Source: Isohypsibius dastychi
Taxonomy: Eukaryota; Tardigrada; Eutardigrada; Parachela; Isohypsibiidae
Assembly (NCBI GenBank): GCA_034696485.1
Contig: JAQIWT010000662.1
Span: forward strand, 1-16,555
DNA length: 16,555 bases
Reading direction: 5' to 3'
In this document: positions 1-9,700 of the stretch, piece by piece
How positions within the stretch are numbered: the first letter of the stretch is position 1
How the letters are laid out: each line of letters opens with the position of its first letter
Program-made: the position numbers and the translations under genes
The notes under the pieces: model-generated
Told to the model about the DNA's origin: nothing
What the model saw: the letters and a program-made list of their open reading frames with translations, nothing else
The model's database searches: none

Positions 1-353
1 TTTCTTTAACACAGCAATCACGATATGAAAAGACACCAAGCTGGCATTGTCAGGAAAATGGATTGAAGACCTGTAATTTGGTAACATTAACACCAGCTAC
101 CAATTTACACAACCTCGAACGTGTAGGTTTTTCCGGCAAAATGGAGCAAAAGTTCAAGCGCAGATTTGATTGCACGAAGAAGCCACAAACCGCAAAAAAT
201 GGATCCGGTAGTGTGAGATTACTTCGTTCCGTATCAATAAACAGCATAGAAAATGAATCATTACAAGGTAATCCAATTCAGTTTACGATGTCCATTTGCC
301 ACCACGGAATATATAAATTATTTCCCGCAGTGGCAACCAGCAACATAACCTAG
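1..353 (+). CDS. Possible 3'-terminal exon of an unrecognised gene entering from the left
   Basis: One plus-strand frame is open from the window edge to a TAG ending at 353, about 117 codons. A plausible splice acceptor (tttctttaacacag) ends at position 14, after which the frame reads QSRYEKTPSWHCQENG and continues basic and Ser/Asn/Lys-rich, with scattered cysteines. A GT donor-like site follows position 267 (caag|gtaatc), so the exon may instead end there. A canonical AATAAA at 617-622 could serve as the polyadenylation signal. I do not recognise the protein and see no named motif. An open frame this long is uncommon but not exceptional by chance in DNA of this composition, so this is a weak call. 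Confidence 0.25.
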   Translation, partial: SLTQQSRYEKTPSWHCQENGLKTCNLVTLTPATNLHNLERVGFSGKMEQKFKRRFDCTKKPQTAKNGSGSVRLLRSVSINSIENESLQGNPIQFTMSICHHGIYKLFPAVATSNIT

Positions 354-1916
354 AACTAGAAGCGTTGGTTTGAGTACGTTTAAGTATACAATATTTTCAT
401 TTCGTGCTGCAGCGATCATTTGCATCACTTTGGCTCGAAGAATATTCATTCGGCTATAAAATTAGAAGTACGACGGCACAATGCGTAGCAAGGTTGAAGT
501 AAAGACTAGTTTGCTTTTCCATTCATCCGTTTACAACAGTAACGAGAGTGGAAAAACGTGGTTTAAGAAGAAGATATACCGTATATACAGATATGCATAT
601 ATATATTTACGTATAAAATAAAGCCGATCTACCCGGATGACACCTTCACTGTTCCAAAATCTATCAATTCTGAATTCGCTCTCTGCAAAAAATTTTGCAC
701 CCTTCATTTTTCCCGCAAAATGAATTACAAACCTACTGAGTAGTTGTAACTGTAAGTTCTAATACTGCCATTAATCAACGTCACAAAACTGCGAAATAAA
801 TAATATTAGCATCGCTTGCCCTGGTTTTCGTAATTTAGCGCTCAAATGATCTGTCGTAACACATCTGGTTAACATTATGTAAAATGGCCCTCAGAAAATG
901 TGCACAGAACAAAAACACCATAGCTGTTTCGATTCAAGCATTTGGTTTCCGGTAATACACTCTGTATACACGGAGATCCATATGTGTACGCATCTCCAGG
1001 ACCTTCGTCTAAGTTTACTAAAAGATCCGCTGAAGTTGAAATGCCGAAATTTCAACGCACACAAATCTACTACACCAAAAATTTAACCAGAGAGCCTGTC
1101 AAAATAAATTGGGTTACGCCAAACGTTAGCCAGTCAGTTCAGACAAAACTGATTTGTGTAACATCAAAATACCCATTACTCTCTTCAAAATCATAATCCA
1201 CAACGAAAACCGACACGATTATGGAAGTGTGACTGAGAAAACATACTCGCAAGTTTGTTATAAGACTGAGACTTCTGATTCAAAAGACCGCCGCATTCCT
1301 TTCGCCCCTTCAAGTAAGAAACTGAGACCGATATCATGTAATTTTATTTTCAAACAAAAACGCAACCATGTTGTGAACCAAAACAACGCCACAAATATCG
1401 AAAATTGCGCTTGACGGCATAGACTCTATTCAGCAAAACAAAATGCTAAAGGAGTGGTAAGAGGCTCATTTACTGTACAGTACTTCGACATCTCTTAACA
1501 AGAAAAAAAGAGGAATATGAGTCGCTAAAATACGACGCAAAGAAACGTTTTTGTTAAGGGACAAGACGAAATGTTCAGTTCAATAAAACAATTAAAACAA
1601 GACAACAACCGCGTAATCCTACCCACCTGCAGCAAATTTAAAACCCGATTGCAAAAGATAATGACAGATCATTTCGGCAATAATTGCCTGTATGAACCGG
1701 TCAAAACTGTCAAAAACTCCACCTTGGTGCAGTACTAGACACTCGTGGATATAAAGCCACAGTTATCAACACTATGACAGAAACAAAACTTCCGTTCTGA
1801 AAAATTATGTAAGCATTGCACAAAAACAATTTTGGTGTTAATTACATTAACGCTATGCTTCGTTTTACTTCCAACTTTATGTAGCCAAAAGAAAAGCCTG
1901 GTAAAACTGCGACAAA
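354..1916. other. Stretch without a convincing gene, left of the secreted-protein gene
   Basis: The plus strand is A- and C-rich here, with an AT-dinucleotide run near 590-606 and AATAAA at 617-622. Several short plus-strand open segments occur (about 924-1196, 1154-1414 and 1640-1737). Donor-like sites GTAAGA near 1457 and GTAAGC near 1809 also occur. None join into a phase-consistent model that I can defend. The segment near 1640-1737 follows a CTGCAG acceptor and reads KFKTRLQKIMTDHFGNN before stopping. It may be leftover or unresolved exons of a gene like the one that follows, or chance. Confidence 0.4.
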
Positions 1917-2530
1917 ATGCAAAGGCGTACGATCTTGGAATTCTGGCTTATCTCATCAGCAATATTCGTCCTGACGAAATCACAACTAAATCGCGATGAT
2001 TTCACCAACCCGAATGCCATTAGGGAACCGCTTATTTCACCAATTAGGAGACCGATCGTTCCGTCCAATTTTCCGCAAGCTGTTCAACCAAACTCAGGAC
2101 CACTTGTTGCATCTCTCCAAATAATTCAACCCAACAACGCCATCAACAGAAATATCGTAAGAAGACCTGCTACAGCCCGACCAAGGACAAAGCCGACAAC
2201 AGTCAGCATCGAAAGGGCGTTTATCCTCAGTAAGTCTTCTGTACAATACAAAAAATATTATCGAACCATTTTCCATTATTGGTTTCTGTAGACATTCAGA
2301 AGATGATTCAGGGTAAGGTTGATATTACAGCTATTATCATAAACGAATTAGGAAATATTGTTCTTCGAACAGGAAGAGCTCCAACTTGCAGCGGAAATCT
2401 TTGCGGACCAGGTGATCAAAACCCTTGCATAAGTCCATGCCGATGCTCACATAACGGAGGAGCTAGGCTCAAAGGCATGTTACGGATCTATCGGGAAATC
2501 TACCTGAATCAAACATCCCAGCTATACTGA
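1917..2530 (+). CDS. Small secreted proline-rich, cysteine-containing protein; exon structure uncertain
   Basis: The ATG at 1917 is followed by a typical signal peptide: two arginines, then a hydrophobic stretch (ILEFWLISSAIFVL), with cleavage expected around residues 20-23. A Pro/Asn/Arg/Thr-rich region without cysteines follows, then a short cysteine cluster (TCSGNLCGPGDQNPC). Intron 1 is 2230-2291 (GTAAGT to TTTCTGTAG, 62 bp, phase 1). The simplest model, 1917-2229 plus 2292-2530, gives 183 residues. A second GT-AG intron, 2313-2372 (GTAAGG to ttcttcgaacag), is exactly 60 bp, free of stops and frame-neutral, so removing it gives 163 residues. A third possible intron, 2412-2521, would replace the tail with another cysteine-bearing frame. 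AATAAA at 2686-2691 and 2726-2731 could end the transcript. I do not recognise the family. Secretion is inferred from the signal peptide; the function is unknown. Confidence 0.6.
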
Positions 2531-2538
2531 ATATAACC

Positions 2539-2647
2539 TGCATACTGTATGATTTGAAATGTGATTCACCCAAATTGCAAAGTGGTCCAAAAATGTGTTT
2601 ATAAAAGTTACCTAAATTGCAACGGTGAGAATGTGAAGTCTGGTCCG
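2539..2647 (+). repeat. Two related Cys...Cys...Ser-Gly-Pro modules in different frames
   Basis: Frame 1 at 2539-2589 reads CILYDLKCDSPKLQSGP. Frame 2 at 2594-2647 reads CVYKSYLNCNGENVKSGP. Both follow C-x(6 or 7)-C-x(6)-SGP, which suggests a small tandem duplication within coding sequence. They differ by one frame, with a run of five A at 2589-2593 between them. The second frame stays open to 2782 with a Lys/Arg/Gln-rich tail. If the intron 2412-2521 of the secreted-protein gene is real (CAG|GTGATC donor, catcccag acceptor), the first module joins that gene in frame. This is either the gene's true C-terminus with a frameshift or homopolymer error, or decayed coding sequence. Confidence 0.35.
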
Positions 2648-2685
2648 ATGACAAGAAGAAATAATCAAAAACAGCTTGAAGATTC

Positions 2686-2731
2686 AATAAAAACAAGGAG
2701 TGAAGTTTCAGTATATAAACAGAAGAATAAA
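2686..2731 (+). terminator. Candidate polyadenylation signals of the secreted-protein gene
   Basis: Two AATAAA hexamers occur on the plus strand at 2686-2691 and 2726-2731. They lie 156-196 bases after the TGA of the secreted-protein gene and just before the convergent PHF7-like gene's stop codon at 2834. The position suits 3'-end formation, but the hexamer alone is weak evidence. Confidence 0.4.
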
Positions 2732-2833
2732 TTCGTGAAAAGAAGAATCACTGTGCTCGGCAAGATCGAATTGAGTAAGTAAAAGAAAAAAGAAGACTCA
2801 CCAGTAATCTTCGTCCATTATTCCGGGTTACGT

Positions 2834-5212
2834 TTACGACCTGAAGAGGACAGCGGTCTGACATTTTCCCGGGCTTCTTCGGCGGCTTCCGCTGCAACTT
2901 GGGCTTCTCTTGATCTTCAAGAGCAGCTGATGACACTCCATACAGTTATACTTCCCATCCAGTTTGAGCATACATTTGGTATGGAGCTGCTTCTCACAAC
3001 CGTTATTACAGCGTTCCAAAGTCCAGTCATCCTCATCAAATTCGGGTCCATGTGGGCACTTGCAAGGAACCGGATTCAGATTGGCATCTGTTGGGCAACA
3101 TAGGATAGCGGGTTTAGTTTCTTCTTCAGCAGTTGGTTCCACGGCCAGCCAGCTGGCATCTTGGTTCGGAACATGCAATCCAACCTACGACACCGAAATT
3201 TAGTGACGCACATTCTCGGAAAAAACTAAATTGTGCTGAATGAAAATTATGGCTGCTGTCTAGCTGACTTATGAAATGGTACTGCAGCTACCTGTGACCT
3301 TTAGTACCTTTCCTAATGTCTCATCCTGTGCATTACTCATATCATAAAACCTAAAGGACAAATTCAACAAATCTAAAAATCTAAAGCGGATTCAAGCAAT
3401 ACTTCTTAGATATTTCAATATTTTGTTAGCAACGACAGAACTGAAGAGCTCAAAGGTTACTCCAGCGCGAGCTCTGCGATAAATTCACTGTTAGCAGTTA
3501 ATTCCGTTTCTGATTTGAATCCTTCCTACTACTGTTCGTTAAAAACGCGATTGTCTTCCGAAGAATTTCTGAAAAGCCAAATTAAAATGAGCTAGCTGTG
3601 AACAGTACTACGTACCAAGGTCATGACCAATCGCACCCTTTCTTACTGCGAATACCCAGGAGCCAAGTCTAACCCTTCCATTTCTAATATTTGATGCGAA
3701 GAAAAATCATTAGAAACATTAATAATTATCTGTCATATACTCCCACCACTGTGCACACCTAGAACTTCGAGTAGGACCACTCCTTACCTTGAAGCAGTAG
3801 TCAAGAAATGTTTTGACAGATTGACATGACGGACACTTCACATGAGCTTTTCCGGCGTTGTGAACCCATTCAGCAACGCAGTCCCGGTGAAAAGCGCATT
3901 TGCAGCAGGGAGTAACCAGAGTGTTCATCAGATCTTCCAAATCAGGATTTTCCGAACAAACAACGCAACAAGTGTTCCTGATGTCCTCCGCTTCCGGACG
4001 TGGGAACTGATCTTCCGAAATATGTTTCGGACAATATGTTTTGAATTCCTCATCACCAAAATTAACGAAGCACCCATGTTCAACAGCGCATGGATAATGA
4101 CATTTCACTACGCACTTTTCATCAGCACATCCAACAGCAGCGCCATTCCGGAAACAGTACCTGCATTTCAGTCGCGAGGCTCTATGCACTTCTCTCTTCA
4201 GGGCTGTGAACTTGACCCCTAGAATGGAGCCCGGCTTGATGGAATCGCGGTCGTCCTGTTCTTCTTTCGACTGGAACAATCCACATGCCGTGAACATGCA
4301 GAGATAATGAACTGAAAGTGACTCAGTGCCTTCTTCGTTACTTCCGGTGATCATCTTGTGGAACTTGACACCAACATCGCCTTGACGTTTGCATAAAACA
4401 CAGACTGGTTTTGTGAAATCCACAGGGAGATCAGGAACCGTGCTTTTCCGGGCTTTCTTTTTGGCGGAATATACAGGTTTTCGATATTTCTTCCGTTTTC
4501 TGCATGGCTGAGGTGCCGGCTGGATGATATCCGGAGTGTTATCAGCGGTGTGCGGAACGACTTGAGCGTCCAAAAATGTTTCCATGATTCGAGCGCGAAC
4601 AGATTGATTTTGAAGGCGAAAGTTATTTTTCGTCTTCGACATCTTGTCAACGCGACCGGAAGTCGTCATGCCCAACGGAGCCGCATTTTCCACCGGTGAA
4701 TCCTCCATCTTCGCATGGACATTTTCATTCTGTTCGAAAGCAAAATCACAACTCGTTGATGCTACTTCGTCGTTTACGGCCTGCAACTGGGGAGTGGGAG
4801 TTCCACCGTCTTCCACGAAATCCGCGAGAACGGCTTCCTCCACTTTCACAACGGGAATTTCAGCAAGCGAAAAGTTGCTCAAAATTGCAAACGTCGCAGT
4901 GGCAGCTCCAGGAATGTCTCGAACGATAATTCGCTCCTGCTCCGGGTCTGATTCAGATTCAATCGGAAGGGTGATTTCGACTTTTGCAGCAGGAGTCCGA
5001 ACGCAAGAAGGTTTCAAAATGTTAATCGGCTTTGGCTTGCGTTTTGGCGTGATGATGGTTATTTCATCGTCAATGATTTCCTCCTTATCCTCGTCATCAG
5101 AATCAGACGAAAGTTCCACTGTGGGCTCTCTTGGTCTGGTAGCTGAATTTGGCGTTGATTCCCCTTTTGCGCTCGCGCGCACAAGTTTCTTTTTCGAAGG
5201 TGTGATGCTCAT
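2834..5212 (-). CDS. PHF7: PHF7/G2E3-family PHD-RING protein (predicted nuclear E3 ubiquitin ligase)
   Basis: There are two exons, 5212-3788 and 3184-2834, with a 603-bp phase-0 intron (GTAAGG donor, GTCGTAG acceptor), giving 591 residues. An extended PHD finger spans about residues 271-397: a pre-PHD knuckle C271/C274/H302/C305, then C350-x2-C353, C362, C367, H372-x2-C375 and C394-x2-H397. A RING-like finger spans about 416-463 (CVVC, TPCCKCAFHRDC, CPSC). The splice then yields GLHVPNQDASW, closely matching the G-I-x-I-P-x-x-D-A-S-W linker of PHF7/G2E3, followed by the family's C-terminal zinc domain at about 516-559 (CKCPHG...CNNGC...HTKC...CMEC). There is no HECT domain, so it resembles PHF7 more than G2E3. 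Family members bind histone tails and ubiquitylate chromatin targets. The first ~270 residues are low-complexity, with an acidic Ser/Asp/Glu block, a possible SUMO-interacting stretch (DDEITIITP) and a basic nuclear-localisation cluster at about 237-257. The start at 5212 is the first ATG after an acceptor at 5243-5244; the frame is open up to that acceptor, so an upstream coding exon is possible. Confidence 0.9.
3185..3787 (-). other. Intron of the PHF7-like gene (603 bp)
   Basis: The boundaries are CTTCAAG|GTAAGG at the 5' end and GTCGTAG|GTTGG at the 3' end, read on the minus strand. The exons on either side join directly into contiguous family sequence (RING, then the D-A-S-W linker), so no exon is missing here. 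I see no other feature inside. Confidence 0.85.
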
Positions 5213-5242
5213 GGTCACAAAAGTGCAATCCGAGTCCACAAC

Positions 5243-5256
5243 CTGTTAAAACAACG
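5243..5256 (-). promoter_or_regulatory. Splice or trans-splice acceptor just upstream of the PHF7-like start
   Basis: Read on the minus strand, the sequence is tcgttgttttaacag|gttgtgg, a good nematode-type 3' splice site 30 bases before the ATG at 5212. It could receive a spliced leader or join an upstream exon that I cannot identify. Confidence 0.45.
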
Positions 5257-5555
5257 ATGTACGCGACTCTTCTCTGCCATTATCGTAGTGCGGTGCAAGT
5301 TCGAAAAATGAAAACCAAAACAACTTACGTACCTCACCCAGTCAGAGTTGCAGCTTTCCAGACATCGATCTCATATGTGTCTGGATCTCAATGCAGTGTC
5401 GTAGTTAACCACAGATTCCGGAAATATTATTTGTCGATGGTGCAATAGGATCTTCCGATAGAAAACGGCCAGAAAAGGATTCAGAATCCAGGAATGTACG
5501 TTTGCTTGGAGAATGGAGATTCGCAGCTGCACTACAGTACACTTCCATTTGTCTT

Positions 5556-5569
5556 CCCCCCCCCCCCCC
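5556..5569 (+). repeat. C14 homopolymer
   Basis: Fourteen consecutive C bases lie 344 bp upstream of the PHF7-like ATG. Such a run is prone to length variation and sequencing error. The complementary G run could contribute to quadruplex-type structure. Confidence 0.95.
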
Positions 5570-5604
5570 TCAACCTCCAAAGCAAAGCAGAGATGGGCAG
5601 TTTT

Positions 5605-5654
5605 GTTCGACTCGTATCGTATCGTATGGTACACTGTACAATGTACAGTCGAAC
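5605..5654. repeat. Nested inverted repeats around a CGTAT microsatellite
   Basis: GTTCGACT (5605-5612) is the reverse complement of AGTCGAAC (5647-5654). Inside, ACTGTAC (5633-5639) pairs with GTACAGT (5643-5649) across three bases. A CGTAT repeat of three units lies at 5613-5627. The two pairings overlap and so compete with each other. Confidence 0.7.
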
Positions 5655-6330
5655 TTAGCGTAGAACATATAGAACAAAACTGAATAATTTGACCAAAAAT
5701 AAAACGTTGTTAAACACAAACAGCTTAGGCGTTTGAAAAAATCGTTTTCGTGGTTACAAATTAAATCTAGCATTTAAGATGACGGTTTTTATCAAAAATT
5801 ATGATATTTTGGCCCCAACAAATTCAATTTTTGGCACATATTATTGTCCCATATTACATATTGTAGGCCCTGGCCCCATGTAGCTTCATGATTGTATACA
5901 ATCTTGGTTCCAAATGCCACCTAAAAGCTGGGGTTTTCAAAAGGTCATCACATAATTCAGTCCTGGCCAGTTTTATTCTGTTCTGTTGACGTCGACTGCA
6001 TACGAATTTCAACTTCGAAAATCAGCTTTCTGCCAATGATAGATATTTAGAAAAAAAGGAATTCCTGCTTTGAATCTGAAGTAAGTGTGATAAAATGGAC
6101 ACTAAATAAAAATTCAGCAAAAAGTTGGCGTTATGAAAACTGAACGATTTACAGTGAATTAAATTCAAAACTTGGCATTTTTCAGGAAAACTGAACAAAC
6201 TAGCGATTTGCGCAATGCTCGTAACCGGTCTGGAAAAAACGGGCCACCTCTGGTTGGAAGTCAAATGAGGTTCATCCTCACCTTCATATTTCGGCGGCAA
6301 AAGAGCCTCGTTTTCTTTTCCCCTTTGTGA

Positions 6331-6668
6331 CTGTACTACTTTTCTGACCGTATGGTGGCGCCCTGTTCAGTGAGTTGTGCAGATTCTTTATTCTTGTCAT
6401 TAGGGCGTTGAATGAGTCTAGCCCAGAATTTAAGCTCCAAATTTAACCCAAAAGCTCTACTTACCGCGCATAGTCGGCAAGTCATATGCGCATACACACA
6501 GCAAAAACTTTCACGAACCCCTGGCGGTTTCATCGGTTGCAAAGTGCTACAATGCAAAAGTTCTCGTAAAATATTTTGATACTCACTAGAGATAACGGCC
6601 AAATTTTGGTCACTTTTCAAAACCCAACGAAAAACTGATGATTGATCACCGATTTTTTCGGGAACCAT
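6331..6668 (-). CDS. Weak candidate first exon, minus strand
   Basis: An ATG at 6668 opens a frame reading MVPEKIGDQSSVFRWVLKSD and on to CCVYAHMTCRLCA. A near-consensus donor, GTAAGTAG, then begins at 6464, giving a 204-base phase-0 exon. The frame can also read through the donor to a TAG at 6336. A possible phase-compatible acceptor (agtagtacag) would join it to the QRGKENEALLPP frame near 6330. I do not recognise the protein. The strong donor and Cys/His-rich end are the only support, and it could be chance. Confidence 0.2.
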
Positions 6669-6677
6669 TCATTCCCG

Positions 6678-6719
6678 CTTACAAATACAGTGTCGAAAAA
6701 TCCCCACTGTATTTGTAAG
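6678..6719. repeat. Perfect 15-bp inverted repeat (hairpin)
   Basis: CTTACAAATACAGTG (6678-6692) is the exact reverse complement of CACTGTATTTGTAAG (6705-6719). The loop is 12 bases (tcgaaaaatccc). It sits 10 bases upstream of the candidate minus-strand ATG at 6668. It is too short for a typical miRNA precursor stem and could be a structured element or transposon remnant. Confidence 0.9.
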
Positions 6720-9700
6720 GTATATAGAGCAATTCATGGCTCATGCTCCCACCGAAAATGAGAAGTGTGAAGTGTAACAGGCTTCCTGGCAGGAACGTTT
6801 ATTCTCCAATTGATCTTCTCCTGAAACGACAACCATAGGGCGTAATTGCGAGAACCCCTTTCTAGATAAAACGGATTTTGTTCAAAGCACTTCTATGGAG
6901 AACAATTTTTCGAGAAGTTTTGAATAAAGTCATCTACATTTACAGAGTAACACGCAGTCTCGTAGAGTATCATGATTTTTACAAAGTGCGTATCTTGTGT
7001 TTTCATGGACTGCTCGTTCGCATGAGAGATGGAAGGCAGAATTAAACAGTTGAACAAAAATTTGCCTACTACGTACCCGAACCCAGTGCACTGGGTTCGG
7101 TAAAAACCATGGTAAAAAATTCATAGCTTATGAAAAATATCAAGTGAACACGATTTATGGTACACTCCCTGTGACCCGCTGTGTAATGATGGTAATTAGA
7201 TCCAGCTGAATCCAGCTTTATGTTTGCAATTATGGGGAGAAAATATTTGCTCGTAGTGGCTTATGATTGCCGCTGAGTTTGACAGAGAGCGGTTCTTCCG
7301 ACAAACTTTTCGCGTTCCACGAACCGCGCAAAAAATATGCTCACCGCAAAAATCATCTACGAATTGTAAGTTTTAATGTCGACTACCTCCATTCATTTTC
7401 GGTTGGTCTGCAAATGGAAGGTCATGCATCCGCACTTTCTTAAACTCGAAATCTGGAGATCTGCCCCTGCAACTCGCTATCAAAAAATCTGGAAATATAT
7501 AGAAGGCACATGTAAAAGTCTTCACAATTCATGTAAGCAAAATTCCTTTTATGCCTAGGAAAACAATTTGCTTTAAAGGTGACTCTGAAGAATCGAAGTT
7601 GACCAGCATTGCACTTTAACCGGCACTGACTTATAAGCTTCAATTCAGTGGCAATGTTTGTTCGCTAATTTACCAACTGCACTAATAGAGTTCCTTCTGT
7701 CAAGCGCAAATTCCTTCTTGGCAAATTTTCTTCTGTAAGCATTCCGGTACTAAACAAACATGCTTCTCAATCGCTGGGTCTGTTTTGCCTTTTCATGTCC
7801 ATCCAGCCAGCGATGGAAGGAAGCAGGCTTTTCTGCTTCCACTTTCAAAGAAGCTAGTTCAAATCGAACTTCAAACAGTCTGCTAACACTTCTGACGCTT
7901 TTTCAGAAGGGGCCACTGGTCCATTCAGTCGTTTAATTTCGCAAAATATCATCTTACATCATGTATGATTTTCGTACCTCGTCAAGTGGACAGGCAATCA
8001 TGTCTTTTCGCCATCGTATGTGAAAATAAAAATTACATCCTTTAATGATTCATCAATTTTCACGATTTCAGTTCAATAATGATCTGGTGAACCAAACATA
8101 TAATCCCAAAGCAGCGTGTTGTTGTGAAACGATTTTCCGGCCGAATTAAAGGTGCCATTAGTACTAAATTAATGGTTCCCGAGGCGCACCGAAACGCTTG
8201 AGTACTTGTATTAAAATTAATTAAAGTTCTCCACTTAAATAAGAAGTTTTTGTAAATAAAACTTGGCCTTGATATTCCTCATAACACAGATACGAAACCT
8301 CGACCACGGAAATAACAGCAGAAATAGCCCCATTTGTCGAACGTTGAGTATGTACGTCTTTGGTCCAGCTGACATGTGACTACTTGCAGTTCATCCCACC
8401 GCGAAGATTGATTGACAGATTGGCCATTTGAACGAGCTATTTGACAAGTCTGGTAAACTCCGCTTTCTACTTTCGTGCTCGACACTTGGATCGGAATCGG
8501 ATGCTGATGTATTCAAAGTTAACACTGTTCTTGAGCATCTATGTACTGTAACTCCAATTCGCAAAACCCACCGTAAACGATTCTTTAAACTGTTTGTGTT
8601 TGCGTGAAATATTTGCGTGGATCGACTGGGAGGGATTGAACATCAAACTCAAAATTCAACAAGCCCCTCACAGCTGTATCATGGCATAACGGAAAAAGGT
8701 AAGAAGTGGATCTTATCCATGAAAGATTAATGTAAATTCATAGCATCTCCGTAAAACGATGGTGGTAACAATTCTTTACGATGAACAAAAAAAGCCAGAA
8801 ATTTACCGGAGTTTCTTGGTTATGAGAATTCTACAATTAGCGAAGCCAGAAAAATTGGTTTGAATCGTTTACATGACAGCTGAGATCTATCCAAAGAAGA
8901 TGTGTAAGAGTGAGTACCATAAAGTTTGCTTGTTTGTTTCCTGTAACTAGGATCATCTTGAGATGGGAGGTTAATTTTAAAAAGAATTCTCACAACGCCA
9001 CCATTTTAGCTTTTTGTTCTTGAATGCTGAAAATGTGGGTCATGCATTATTTGAACGCGAACTGTTTAAAAAAAAGCATTACCCCTGTATGTTTTTGAGT
9101 AGCGCGTAATTTGGCAGCCCCTTCCCGGTCATAATCTTTCACGGTGAGGATGCGGAAGCAACAACGCGTTTATAAGCTGATAATGACTAATAACGACATG
9201 TGAAAAGTGTCAGACCTTTGGCACATACCGCTTTTGTCAGTTTAATGAGGCACCCTCGATCACCAGCTACTGTGAAAATTATCCCCGTTTTAAAATCGCT
9301 GGCGTGAAAGATGCCGAAGAAATGAGCTGGATGATTAAATGTGTGAAAGATAAGAAGAATGTACGTTAACGGGTCCCCTGATGGGCATTGTATTTTCCAA
9401 AAGAAGGTGCTTTCGAATAATATAAATTATTAAGTTTAATCATAAAATGAGAAAACTAGTTTTGTTGTATATTCAGTTGGTTTAAAATCAAAGACAGATA
9501 CACGGATGGATGATATGAGTGACCTTTGAAAGGCGGAAGTCTCTTTGCTTGTTGTCCTGTCTTTTTGAGAAAATGGCCACTTAACCCAGACGCTTATTTT
9601 GGAGAGTAGCGAACGTGCTTTACAGGCTTTTGCCACGACTAGTCAAATGAACGAGCGGTCTCGTAATCTGACGTGCCAACGAGTTTCACACCAACTGAAA

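Larger units (their letters stand above)
5257..6330. other. Start of the long spacer upstream of the PHF7-like gene
   Basis: There is no convincing gene. Open frames of 60-90 codons exist on both strands, but they lack matching splice sites or recognisable motifs. One minus-strand frame (about 6340-6022) begins QRGKENEALLPPKYEGEDEP. It looks protein-like at first but degenerates into Phe/Leu/Ser-rich translation after about 6160. The C homopolymer and a nested inverted repeat are listed separately. Confidence 0.4.

Noticed and set aside
455-621. TATAAA at 455-460 followed by a 46-codon ORF starting at the ATG at 481.
   Set aside because: The ATG is only about 20 bases past the TATA box, leaving no room for a normal transcription start and 5' UTR. 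The translation ends in low-complexity Tyr/Ile sequence from an AT run.
3842-5249. Long plus-strand open frames (126 and 201 codons) opposite the PHF7-like gene.
   Set aside because: They are antisense shadows of the zinc-finger gene, whose minus-strand reading has ordered zinc ligands and a family-specific splice join.
5371-5634. Minus-strand 87-codon frame crossing the C14 tract, considered as an upstream coding exon of the PHF7-like gene.
   Set aside because: It contains a Gly run from the homopolymer, has no donor leading to the acceptor at 5243, and shows no family similarity.
8279-8485. Minus-strand ORF with protein-like text (SSRWDELQVVTCQLDQRR).
   Set aside because: The other two minus frames over the same bases look equally protein-like, so appearance carries no weight here, and no splice sites bracket it.
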